Shown here: one piece after another, positions 1 through 9,715 of the stretch
How the letters are laid out: each line of letters starts with the position of its first letter
Position numbering within the stretch: the first letter of the stretch is position 1
Assembly (NCBI GenBank): GCA_003427395.1
Contig: BFEA01000018.1
Coordinates: 3,979,902 to 4,026,819 of the forward strand
DNA length: 46,918 bases
Direction: 5' to 3'
From: Chara braunii
Taxonomy: Eukaryota > Streptophyta > Charophyceae > Charales > Characeae
Position numbers and translations under genes: made by a program
Notes under the pieces: generated by a model
Database searches by the model: none
Told to the model about the DNA's origin: nothing
What the model saw: the letters and a program-made list of their open reading frames with translations, nothing else

Positions 1-340
1 CGGCCGACCCCTGTAAATATGACACCCCGTCTGACACCACGGCAGTAGGTACTTTCGTTGCCTTTTTGAACTCGGCACGGCTTTAATTGCCAAGGCGTGT
101 TTTTTTTGCCCATTCGATACTCAAAGGTGGCATGAACGTACTTACCCCTTTTTTTTTAATTGGACCGCCAGATACAAACGATAGTTACCAAGCTATCCTA
201 CGCATTTGTGTGTCATTGATTGCATTCTTGTCATACCCCCCCCACAATAAACCATTGAGGATTAACGAGGGCTAAGTAGAAGGGAGGAAAAGGATCAGAA
301 AAGAAACTTGGAGGTCTGAGGCAGGCTCCTGGTGGGATGT
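1..340. other. no gene seen; T-rich tracts
   Basis: No coding signal is recognised here. Runs of T near 98-105 and 148-157 would be A-rich on the minus strand, so the stretch could hold the poly(A) end of the minus-strand LINE that starts at 341. No clear 3'-end hairpin motif like the one at 1819-1835 is visible. Confidence 0.4.
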
Positions 341-1505
341 TTAAAGTTTAAACCAGTCATGGAACAGCAGGTGGAATTCTCTCTTGAGCGGCACTTCTGG
401 CCCTCCCTCCCTTGGCCATTTCACCTCTCCCAGGCCTCTCGTCCCAGATCCCCCCAGCCAGTCCGAAGTGAATTGCTTGATAGTTTGTTGTATATCCTTT
501 TTTTGGTGAAAACTACTGTGTATTTTTAATGGTAGACCACAGAGCCGGAATCTCCGTGTGAACAAATTGCACAATTAATTCTCTCATTTCCGGTCCATCT
601 ATAAGTACATTCTCTCTCTCCTGGACACAGCGTTTAAACCAGAGTGACCATATGATTGCCTTACGCCCAAGTTCAAAACGATTTCGCTGAAAAGTGGTCA
701 GTTGAGCTCCAGGCGGATCACAGTGTCCCGACAGGATGGTCCTCCAATCCCAGGGCCAATCCAAACTTTTCAGGTTTTTCCAAATACAGTCCCAAAGCCT
801 CCATCACAGCACTGACCCTGGGCATTGCATCAAAACATGCTCAATAGTCTCCCTGATTCGCCTGCTTGGTAAAGCGGGAAAGCAGGCCTTGTACCATGGC
901 GTCACAAGGCCCTTCTGTTCCAACAAAGTACGATCAATGATCCAATCATTAGTGGGTAGACAACAGTGGATAATTTTCCATTGCAGTGAAGCAAACTTAG
1001 CTGGCCTTCGCCTGATATTTTTAAACAATTTTAGATGCTTAATTAGACTAACATCGATGTTAAACCACCAGTACTTGGCCCAGCTATCGGTCGCGGTGCT
1101 TCCCCGTTAACGCGCCGCGACATTCGGTCTTCGGCCTACCGGACCGCATTGGCTGGAGGCCACAGCCAAAAAGAAAACAAAAATGAGCGACGGCGGTTTG
1201 GTAGGGCTTGGCGCGCAGGGTGCTGGGAGGCTCGGCTTCGATAGTTGGGCCAAGTACGGGTGGTTTAAGATGCCTGGCGGCCCCTTGCTCATCGTTCCTT
1301 TTTTTTTTTTTTTTTAATCGAAAATGGGGCCCAGTGCCCAAGGCTCATATTAACATATGTGTTACAACGCAGAAACATGCCTCTTCCCATTAGGGCTGGA
1401 AGAGTCTTCGCCACTGCTCCCATAGAGACAGCTTCCCTGCACAATGGAGATGGAACCCATCCCCGGTCCTAGTCAAACCCTCATTGATTATGCCAAATAG
1501 TAAAG
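341..1505 (-). pseudogene. L1-like LINE ORF2 C-terminal remnant (copy 1)
   Basis: Read on the minus strand, pieces of the C-terminal part of a plant-type LINE ORF2 occur in the expected order. About 1500-1395 encodes a post-RT segment with a GDG motif and SLWEQW. About 1084-804 encodes a SWAKYWWFN block leading into a zf-RVT-like region (LQWKIIHCCLPTND, then TIEHVLMQCP). 764-513 gives the tail with RKAIIWSLWFKRC, and 574-341 gives a last segment with WPREGG and FHDWF. The pieces are in different frames, broken by stops and by a rearranged stretch at about 1090-1385. Copy 2 at 9.78-10.64 kb encodes the same blocks in the same order, which confirms the family. No RT catalytic core is present. 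This is a dead, 5'-truncated retrotransposon. Confidence 0.75.
1053..1272. repeat. inverted duplication of a LINE segment
   Basis: The block at 1053-1092 (minus-strand sense) recurs inverted at about 1236-1275 on the plus strand. They share GGGCCAAGTAC and GGTGGTTTAA over about 40 bp with a few mismatches. Both copies encode the same SWAKY-W-F LINE segment. The inverted arms flank about 150 bp, and a T tract follows at about 1299-1316. This looks like a local rearrangement or a twin-priming-type inversion within LINE copy 1. Confidence 0.6.
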
Positions 1506-1699
1506 GCCCCCTGAGATGGAATGAAGTCAAGCACCATGAGAGACTCTGAGGAAGAATTCACCAAGCTAGGGAGAACAACACACATGAAGGGAGGGGGGAG
1601 AAATAACAAACCAAAAAATCACCCCTGCCTCGCAAACCCCCTCGCCACAGCCCCTCTTCTTCCTCCCGATTCCCATGGGAACAGCTCATCGTCTTGCCA

Positions 1700-1850
1700 C
1701 CCCTCACTTTTTTTTTTTTTTTATATACACAGTCCCTCCAGTGCTAGCGGTGCTGATAAGAGCAGACATCGCCAGCACCCAGGGAGAGGCTCCATCTATT
1801 GGTGGGGAGCATCACCTGCTGGAAAACGGGTCCAGCGTCCCTTACACAGT
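1700..1850 (-). mobile_element. LINE/SINE 3' end with conserved hairpin and poly(A)
   Basis: On the minus strand this reads GGGACGCTGGACCCG, then CCAGCAGGTGATGCTCCCC, then CACCAATAGATGGAGCC, and after about 80 bp it ends in an A run (T run at about 1709-1723). CTGGA/TCCAG (1819-1835) forms a small stem. The same 3'-end motif recurs at 10831-10923 and 29320-29396, each time followed by an A run, so it is a shared retrotransposon 3' terminus. Confidence 0.65.
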
Positions 1851-2655
1851 TTGATACAGTATGGTACAAAAAAGGGAAATTGGATGTTATTTTGGAGGGT
1901 GCCTGCCAGCATTGATTGCTCTCGCCAGATCAGCATTTTCTCATGCACAACAGCGTTTTCATTTAAGAACCCTCGGCTACCCTTCAACCCCAGCAGGCTG
2001 GCGTCCGATACCAGCAGAGTCCCTCAAAAAAACCCATCGAAAGATATTGGTTGCTTGCCGATCGCATCGATTGAAGTGAGCAAGACAGTCATGGCTGGAA
2101 GTCGTATTTCAGATGTTATCAATACACATTTTGTAAAAAATGAACTTTTTGTCAAAAAGTGAACTATTTCGACTGCGAATAAACACTCAGTACATGGCCC
2201 AATAGGGCATCATGCGACACTTTAAGTGAGGATAAATGGTCAGTATATGAGGTGTTGACATGGCAAATGTTGCGGCGGGCCGTTTTGAACCCTTCGTACA
2301 TGAATAGTCGTTATTAAATGCGAATTAACACCTCAGTGTAAAAAAAGGCAGGGGCTCTTTGTATGACACCTTGACAATGTTGTCCTGGCTAGGTGTTGCC
2401 AACGACTGTGACAGACAGTACACGATTCAAAAGGGCATCCTAATGAGTATGTGGTGCCTGTTTTCCATAAAAGGTCAGGGGTCTGGCGCCCGACACCTTG
2501 CAAGTTGATGGACTGAACCCGTTAACTGTGGTCGGGCGGAACACCCAGCCTGGTGCACGACATTTGGCAAGTTGAACCCGCAACCCGTCAGTACCCCTGC
2601 AACAAATGTGTCCACCATTTATCTTCCCGGAAGGACCTCCTTCTCCGGTTGACAG
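1851..2655. other. no gene seen
   Basis: Open frames here are short and lack recognisable domains. About 1850-1990 could be further upstream sequence of the minus-strand LINE tail, but no domain is visible. 2160-2650 holds no recognised feature. Confidence 0.4.
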
Positions 2656-2885
2656 ATAGTAGTTGAACACCGAATCATTCGGGAGTTAGTGGTGTTCGAC
2701 AGAGCACCTTAAGGAAGTGGCAAACAACCGTTCGCTTTCGATGCCAATTGCCAATAGCACTCTTAGGGGGCCTTGATGCTGGTTCCTGATTTGTTTGGCG
2801 ATCGAGCAGCTTGAAGAAGTGTGAAACAGTCATTGGTTGTCTGTGTGGATTGCCATTAGCACTCTGAGGAAATCGTGATGCGAGA

Positions 2886-2887
<2 letters not shown>

Positions 2888-2950
<63 letters not shown>
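2888..2950. repeat. (GA)n microsatellite
   Basis: An uninterrupted GA run of about 62 bp joining two copies of the GTTGAACAG repeat family. Confidence 0.95.
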
Positions 2951-2951
<1 letters not shown>

Positions 2952-3368
2952 GTGATTGGGAGAGAGCCCGAACTCATAGCTTTAACCCGGAAAGGCATTA
3001 ACAGATACTGGTTGAACAGGGAATCAATTCGTAGTTTTCGGTGTTTGACAGATAACTTTAAGGAAGTACGAAACAGTCGTTGGCTGTCTGTGCGGCTTGG
3101 CATTAACCTTAAGGAAGTGCGAAACAGTCCTTGGTTGTCTGTGCGGCTTGGCATTAGCCTTAAGGGAATCTTCTCGACCAGGTTGATGTTAGGTCGTTAT
3201 ATGCTTGGGGACTGGGAACCTTCAAGAAGCACCAAACAGTCATTGGTTGTGTGTGCGGATTGCCATTACCACTCTCAAGGAACTTTGATGATGGGTGTGG
3301 ATTTGGCTCCCGCAGGTTATCAGTTGTCGGCCAGCGTTTAATGCTGAAGTCCGCCATTGGGATTAGTT

Positions 3369-3369
<1 letters not shown>

Positions 3370-3438
<69 letters not shown>

Positions 3439-3441
3439 GAG
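3370..3441. repeat. (GA)n microsatellite
   Basis: A GA run of about 70 bp with a few AAAG interruptions near its 3' end. It lies between copies of the GTTGAACAG repeat family. Confidence 0.95.
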
Positions 3442-3715
3442 TTTCTTGCTTTAACCCAGAAAGACATTGACAGATACTAGTTGAACAGCGAATCAATTCG
3501 CAGATATCGGTTTTCGACAGAGTGTCCTAAGGAAGTGTCAAACTGTCATTGGCTCTTTGTGCGGATCCGTTTGGTGACTGAGCACCTTCAACAAGTGTCA
3601 AACAGTCGTTGGTTGTCTGTGCGGATGACCACGCACTCTAAGGGAACCTTGATGCTGAGTGTGGATTTGCTTGCCGCAGTTTAGCAGTTGCTGGTCAGTC
3701 TTGAATGCTGAAGTT

Positions 3716-4005
3716 CGTCACCGGGGCAAGGTTTGATGGTTTGTGGTGGGACTTCCTGTTGGATTTGGATCTGTTTCGAGCAGAGTTTCGCACTCTACAA
3801 ATAGAATTGAACTCCAGATCCCGAAGGTTATCAGTTGTTGGGCAGTCTTTGATGCTCAATCGCAACTGGGGCTAGGGTTGTGGGTCTGTGGTGGTCCTTC
3901 CCGTTGGATCGGGATCTGTTTCGAGCAGAGTTTCGCACTCCACAAACACAATTGAACTTCGGGGTCAGGTTTGTGGTCGTTTCTGTTGAATAGGATATAA
4001 GCAAA
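3716..4005 (+). repeat. 145-bp tandem duplication
   Basis: GATCTGTTTCGAGCAGAG and the following TTTCGCACTC, ACAAA, TTGAACT occur at 3768 and again at 3913, giving a period of about 145 bp over two diverged copies. No gene is recognised. Confidence 0.65.
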
Positions 4006-4079
4006 GTGGGATTGAACCACCACTCTAGCGGATTGCTCGGGGTACACACCACAAGTCCGAGTGAATTGTCATTTAGATG

Positions 4080-4920
4080 GACAACATGAATGCACACCAG
4101 CAGCGCGGTGATATAATACGGACGTTGGCTCGTCATTTGAATGGACAAATCAATAACATAGATTCCTAACATTCACTCTTGTCATCGCAAACATCGATCC
4201 CCTCCTTGACATGACCATGTTTAGGACTGTAAGACATCCATGCATCCCATGGCATGAACATCAAAGATCGAAACACTTGCAAGGTCACTATTATGAAAGT
4301 CGGAGAGATGGAGAGATGGGGACATTTGCAAGTTGTCTGTTGTTTTTGCAAAGGTCAAGTTAAAGCAAAGTGTGAGGGAAATTTTCGGGGTTCGCACCGC
4401 GCACTTAGATGGAGAGCCATGTGCGCACACCATCAGCGTGGTGATTCCATATGGGCGCCGACTTGTCGTTTGCATATCCAGGGATGAAAATGTCATCAAA
4501 TTTTTGCATGGACAATCGATAACATAGACACGCAACATTCATTGTTGTCACTGCAAACATCGATCCCCTCCTTGACATGATGATATTTTAATCGAAAACA
4601 TCCATGCATCCCATGGCATGAAGATGAGAGATCGAAACACTTGCAAGATCACTATTACGAAAGTCGGAGGGATGGAGAGAGGGAAACACTTGTAAGTTGT
4701 CTGTTGTCTTTCTGAAGGTCAAGTTGAAGCAAAGTGCGAGCGAACTCTCACTTCAGTGGACTGCTCGGGGTTCACACATTGCAGAGTGAACTCGCACTTA
4801 GATGGAGAGCTAGGTGCGCACACCACTTAAGTGGAATGTTCAGGGTGCACACAACAAGTGCGAGTGAACTCGCACTTAGATGGAAAGCTAGGTGCGCACA
4901 CCATGAGGTTATATGTGTAA
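4080..4920 (+). repeat. 365-bp tandem duplication
   Basis: The block starting CAAACATCGATCCCCTCCTT at 4189 recurs at 4554 (period 365 bp). The copies share CATCCATGCATCCCATGGCATG, GATCGAAACACTTGCAAG, and AAGTTGTCTGTTG near their ends. The preceding segment (AACATAGA and the ACATTC-TTGTCA block) is also repeated at about 4155, 4520 and 6600. No gene is recognised. Confidence 0.75.
4856..4877. repeat. palindromic motif, copy 1
   Basis: AAGTGCGAGT and ACTCGCACTT form a perfect 10-bp inverted repeat around a 2-nt centre. A separate perfect 12-bp palindrome, CCACTTAAGTGG, lies just upstream at 4823-4834. The flanking motif GGTGCGCACACCA follows. Diverged copies lie near 4025, 4400 and 4785. Confidence 0.8.
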
Positions 4921-5314
4921 TGTATAAGGACATCGACGTGTCATTTCTTTACATGGATAAGATACATAACATCCATTCAGAACATTTACTCTTATCACCG
5001 CAACGTCGAGATGGAAACACTCGCAACTTGCGTAGTCTTTTCCTAACATTGCAACTTCATAGATGGAAACTACGCACGCAGAGTTGCGAAAAATGTTCAA
5101 TGCAAAAAATCATTGAACCGCACATTGCAAAGTAGACAAGGGTTGTTTCTGAAAAAACATTCAAAGCAAAAAATCATTCAATCACACATTGCCTCTCGCA
5201 CCTATTGCAACTATTGCCTCTCGCACCTCTATCTACTACTTCATATCAACCATTTCCGGTGCACATGCACATGCACATCATGTTCTACAAGATTGTATTT
5301 TCACTCGTTTTTCC

Positions 5315-6290
5315 TTAAACGCAAGGTCTGACCACCCGTCCGTATCTTGTGACATACGAGGTTTCCCACGAACGAGGTCGTGAACGGAAGCCATACATAG
5401 CGTTCATAGATGATTCATACACGTGGATCTGCAGCTCGTCGACTGTTGCATTCTCCGAAAATACGGGCATGTATTTCATCCTAACAAACCCTCTTGGTCG
5501 TGCTAAGGAATTCCCTATACAGTCTCGTATGTCGGATACTTTCTCTTCCACCTTACGCCACAATGATAAACTTTTGACTGGACTTGCTCTCACCACATCT
5601 GACCGCATCTACAGCGGGGCGATACTTCACCGCCGTGAACTTGGACCCCTGAATCACCAACTCGTTCCGTGATACAAGCACAACTGCATCCACGAGTTTC
5701 CTACTTTTGTTTGAAGAAACCACACATAGCACTCTGGCGATAGGACATCCGTCAGTAGTCAACCGCACACAACAGTATGACATAGCTTGTGGAGAAGTCA
5801 ATGGGCAACGGGGTGGGTAGTGTTCCAAGAATGAACAATGACGCGCGCGGTCCAGCAACTCTTGCTTCTGCGAACTTCCCCAAGTTCGTGGCGAAGATGT
5901 GATGTACTCGCTATCGAGGCGAGTGCTCAAGCTGTTAAGGTAGCAAATCGATTTACACATACGGTTCATGATCTTGGGATCGAGGACACCATCAGACAGT
6001 GTAATGAGGGTCCCGAACTCTAACGTATTGGCAAACTTGTAATGGCTGGCCCAAGGGCAGACACACTTCATCGCGTTCCAATCACTATCGTTCCATTCGT
6101 CAAGATGCCTGTTCGTGTACGGGACGACGGTCATCCATGGGTCCTCTTCGAAGTCTTCCTTGGTTGCTTCGTCGATCCGTGTTTGACCGTCATGATGCCA
6201 TACCGATTTCGCGCAAGGAGAAAACGGTTTTGCTAAGCGCATGTGCGTCTCAGGACTCGTGTTGATACTTGTCGAAGGTCTCGACGACAT
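5315..6290 (-). pseudogene. unrecognised protein gene, copy A
   Basis: A 245-residue open frame (6290 to 5553) is followed in a different frame by about 97 residues (5608 to 5315) that continue the homology to copy B at 7428-8284. Landmarks shared with copy B, in order, are DPWMTVVP, HLD-W, YKFAN, EFG, a run of SPRT, HELLA/QELLD-ARH, YP-RCP, SYCCVRL, DAVV-VSRNEL, SSIRD/SDIRD, IG-SLA, GFVRMKY and a final V-ELQ-like end. The frame change near 5600 breaks the gene, unless a small intron is present. No known domain, membrane segment or catalytic motif is recognised. The shared, alignable sequence argues that this was once a real coding gene or a mobile-element gene. Confidence 0.55.
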
Positions 6291-6429
6291 TACGCACCCT
6301 ACACATCACGCACACATAAACGACACATACGGACGTGTAGACCGTCGTAAATAAAGTTGGCAAATGATAAGTCCCCTGGTGCGGCCAACACTCAATCGTC
6401 ACGCCCCGTACTGTATATCGACAAGCTCC

Positions 6430-7200
6430 TCACTTAAGCAAAGTGCGAGTGAACTCTCACTTAAATGCGAGTGAACTCGCACTCAGATGGAGAGGCAGGT
6501 GCGCACACCATCGGCGTTATGATTAAATATGGACACTCACTTGCCATTTGTATATTCCCGGATGAAAATATCATCAAATCTTTGCATGGACGAATTCGTA
6601 ACATAGATTCATGACATTCACTTAAGCGGATTGCTTGGGGTTCAGAGCACAAGTGGGAGTGAACTCGCAGTTAGATTGAGAGCTAGGTGGTCACACCACT
6701 GAAGTGGAATGCTTGGGGTGCAAACAGCAAGTGCGAGTGAACTCGCACTTAGGTGGAGAGATAGGTGCACACACCATGAGCTTATGTGTGTAATGTATAA
6801 GAAAATCGGCGTGTCCTTTTTGTATTCCCTGATGAAAATATCGTCATTTCTTTGCATGGACAAGATACATAACATTCATTCAGAACATTCACTTCTGTCG
6901 CCGCAACATCGACGCACATTGCAAAGTACAGAAGGGTTGTTTCCGAAAAACATTCATTGCAAAAAATCATTCAATGATATATTGCACAGTAGACATAAGC
7001 TTTTCGAAAATAGCAAATCACACAACTACTAACACACTCGGTATAGCGTCTCCCTGCAACAACTGTTACGTTGCAAACTACCTGCAACTATTGTCATTGC
7101 AGTTAGATGCACTGTCACTTAAGTGGATTGCTCGGCGTTCACACCACAAGTGCGAGTGAACTCGCACTTAAATGGAGAGTTGGGTGCGCACACGGACAGC
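6430..7200. repeat. second palindromic-repeat block beside gene copy B
   Basis: Perfect copies of the AAGTGCGAGT/ACTCGCACTT palindrome lie at 6729-6750 and 7148-7169, with degenerate copies at about 6436-6486 and 6650-6672. Between them recur the AACATAGATTC, ACATTCACTT and GGTGCGCACACCA blocks. The segment TTGCAAAGTA, GGGTTGTTTC, CAAAAAATCATTCAAT at 6917-6977 repeats that at 5125-5190. The block as a whole therefore parallels 4730-5200. Confidence 0.7.
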
Positions 7201-7427
7201 TTTCAGACGGTCTACCCACGGCACACAATAACATCTCTCAATGTTTACATGGTCTACCCATGTTTTAAAACACGTAAAACAGAATGGACTAACCGAATTC
7301 TTAGGCTAAGTGATTCCCGACGGCACGCAAAAACAACATCCAATGTTTCGAATGTCAACCGATGACGACCGACCGGTGTGTACATGCGTTCATTGAAAGT
7401 TCGAATAGGCGACCCGAACGTAAGACA

Positions 7428-8284
7428 CTACGGCGCATCGACTGGAGCATCTTCCGCGAACATAGAAATATATTTCATGCGGACAAACCCAGTCCTTCCG
7501 GCCAGAGAACTGCCTATAGCATCCCGTATAGAGGACGCTTGAGCTTCAACCTCACGACATGCGTCCACATCGTCCACCTTACCCCCGATTACCAAATCCC
7601 ATGTCCCTTCGAATTCTCTTGTGACCAAACCCATCTCGTCTCTCCTGAGGTGCAACTCATTCCTGGACACATAGACCACAGCGTCAATGAAGGTCCTATT
7701 CCGATTCAACACGTGACGCAAAAGACCCTAGATAAGAATAACATTCCGAGACGCAATCTAACGCAACAGTAGGAAACTGCTCGAGGCAACAGCCCTGGAC
7801 AGCGCAACGGGTACTCATCGAGGAACTCGGAATGTCGTGCACAGGCAAGCAACTCGTGTTTCAGCGCACGAGACAATGTGCGCGGCGAAGCAGTCATGAC
7901 GTTGCAGGCCAACACATTGTGATGACGAGCAATTTTCAGCTTTGCACTCACGTGACGACACCGAACTGAACCGAGCACAACTTTAGGCACGGGAATGAAA
8001 CTCCCGAACTCGCACATGTTTGCGAACTTGTAGTCGTCCGCTCACGGACACTCCCTGAGCATTTTGTCCCATTGATACTCTTTCCACGAGTCCAGGTGAG
8101 CATATGTGAACGGGACGACCGTCATCCAAGGATCACACTCGAAGTGGTCTCTTGTCGCACCGTCAATAACAGTGGAGTCTCCACTGCCGGAGACGCGCAA
8201 CGAGCATGGGGGAAAAGGGTATGTCATGCGCTCACGACAAAGAACCGGGGTCATCCACTCCGAGATGACCATCGCGATCGGCAA
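7428..8284 (-). pseudogene. unrecognised protein gene, copy B (nonsense mutation and frameshift)
   Basis: This is homologous to copy A. The first two open segments (8284-8042 and 8017-7706) are in one frame, separated by a TGA. At the same position copy A has TGG (Trp) between CP and the A-x-x-YKFAN motif, so a single base change explains the stop. The last segment (7721-7428; DAVVYVSRNEL, SSIRDAIGSSLAGR, GFVRMKY) is in another frame, giving a second break near 7715. The function is unknown. Together with copy A it gives two independently broken versions of one ancestral protein. Confidence 0.6.
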
Positions 8285-8490
8285 ACACCCTGCATGCTAC
8301 AATGACAAAAATCAGTAAATGCATACACCCAGCTCACAGGGAAAGAAAATAACAATGCCCCCCAAGGACGTCCGTCGAAACTCCGATGACGGGCGTCTTG
8401 TTGAACACGACCACCACCTCACGGCCGCACTGCACCCAGTCGGGCCAGAGGTACACCAACGGCCATGGTAGGTGAGAGCGAGCGAGCGAG

Positions 8491-8496
<6 letters not shown>

Positions 8497-8546
<50 letters not shown>
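8497..8546. repeat. (GA)n microsatellite
   Basis: A GA run of about 50 bp, preceded by (GAGC)n and followed by (GACA)n. It directly precedes another copy of the GTTGAACAG repeat family, as at 2.9 and 3.4 kb. The 8310-8490 stretch before it holds no recognised gene. Confidence 0.95.
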
Positions 8547-8554
<8 letters not shown>

Positions 8555-8558
<4 letters not shown>

Positions 8559-8830
8559 CTAGTTGAACAGCGAGTCAATTCGCAGTTATCGGTGTTCGAC
8601 AGAGCACCTTAAGGAAGTGTCAAACACTCATTGGCCGTCTTCCCGGATTGCCATTTGTACTCGGACGGGAACGTTGATGCCAGGTTGATGTCAGGTCGTG
8701 ATCTGTTTGGTGACTGACCACCTTCAAGAAGTGGCAGACCACCTTCAAGAAGTGTCAAGCAGTCGTTGGTGATGGCTGTGTATTTGTTTCCCGCAGGTTA
8801 TCAGTTGTCGCTGCGGACTGTCATTAGGAC
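8555..8830 (+). repeat. GTTGAACAG repeat family, fourth copy
   Basis: Same series of motifs as at 2.66-3.75 kb: GTTGAACAGCGAGTCAATTC, GGTGTTCGACAGAGCACC, TTAAGGAAGTGTCAAACA, TTGATGCCAGGTTGATGTC, CAGGTTATCAGTTGTCG. A 17-bp phrase (ACCACCTTCAAGAAGTG) is duplicated at about 8719-8752. Confidence 0.65.
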
Positions 8831-9035
8831 TCTCAAGTAATTTCCATGTCCGCAGCGTGTGAGGTCCTTCTGTGGGATGCCCCAGGGCCACAAACGCTTT
8901 CTCGCAAACGGATGTCGGTATTGTAAGGCCTGTCACGAATTTGCTCTCATCCGTCCCTTTGCGAAAGGGTCTTCTCCAGGAATAAGCCACGGTTTCGGCG
9001 CGTTGCCATTGTTCCTCGTCCGAAGTGGAAAGTTT

Positions 9036-9347
9036 TCACCTCTTCGTCCAAGCGTCGGAGTACCTTTCACGAAGATCGGACGAGTGACCTGTAAGCACCC
9101 ACCACTCTATACATAAACAACCGAAATAAGGTGAGGAACGGTCGTCCACAACCTCAGACTGTGCTCTGCCAACCCAGAATGGGACACCTTGAGACAGTTT
9201 CTCATCGGGCGGCCTAACAATCAGAAAATCACCTTTGTTTATATGGCGTCGAGGGTCGAAGTCCACTTTTGGACGGTCCACCCTCGGTCCTATATATGTA
9301 TGGGAAGCCTCCGGCAAAGGAGGGTTGGTTTCTTGAACGTCATCCAC
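9036..9347 (-). pseudogene. unrecognised ORF, FWVGR...WW fragment
   Basis: The frame has 103 residues. It contains KGDFLIVRPPDE, then VPFWVGR, then a C-terminal WW and DLRERYSDAW. The order of a basic-hydrophobic strand, FW(V/I)G+, and a later WW/WY is reminiscent of BAH- or Tudor-like chromatin-reader fragments found in some plant transposon proteins. I cannot assign it with confidence. No neighbouring exon is recognised, and 8840-9030 and 9350-9700 hold nothing I can name. Confidence 0.3.
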
Positions 9348-9715
9348 AATTTCGACTGATTGTGGACAGAAGGCGTGCGGTTGACATCGGGCTCCTTCGC
9401 CCCGACGACATCCTTACCTTGGTCATTGTCACAAAAAAAAAGTCAGTTTTGCAAGAATCGGATTGGGTAGCTGGTTTTGACCACAATAATCAAAAGATTA
9501 TAGGACAGGTAGTATGTATGCATTAAGATGGGGTTATGGCGGATATTTTCCGAATAAAAAATGATTTCACGTTAACTAGATATGATCTTGATAAGGTGAA
9601 TTTTTTCCCTAAATCCACTTTGTATAGGATCAGAGTTTTGCTGATTCCCCCATCTAGCAGATGGTGTGCACTATGCATACTTCCTTGATATACCGATCCC
9701 ATAACCTCCCATAGA

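Larger units (their letters stand above)
2660..3750 (+). repeat. interspersed repeat family, three adjacent copies separated by GA tracts
   Basis: Degenerate copies at about 2660-2886, 2984-3366 and 3456-3720 share the string of motifs GTTGAACAG, AATTCG, GGTGTTCGACAGAG, CTTAAGGAAGTG, AAACAGTCATTGG, TGTCTGTGCGGATTGCC, CTTGATGCTG and CAGGTTATCAGTTG. All lie in the same orientation. A fourth copy is at 8555-8830. A long (GA)n tract adjoins each. The copies have no coding capacity I can support and do not match a family I know. Confidence 0.65.
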
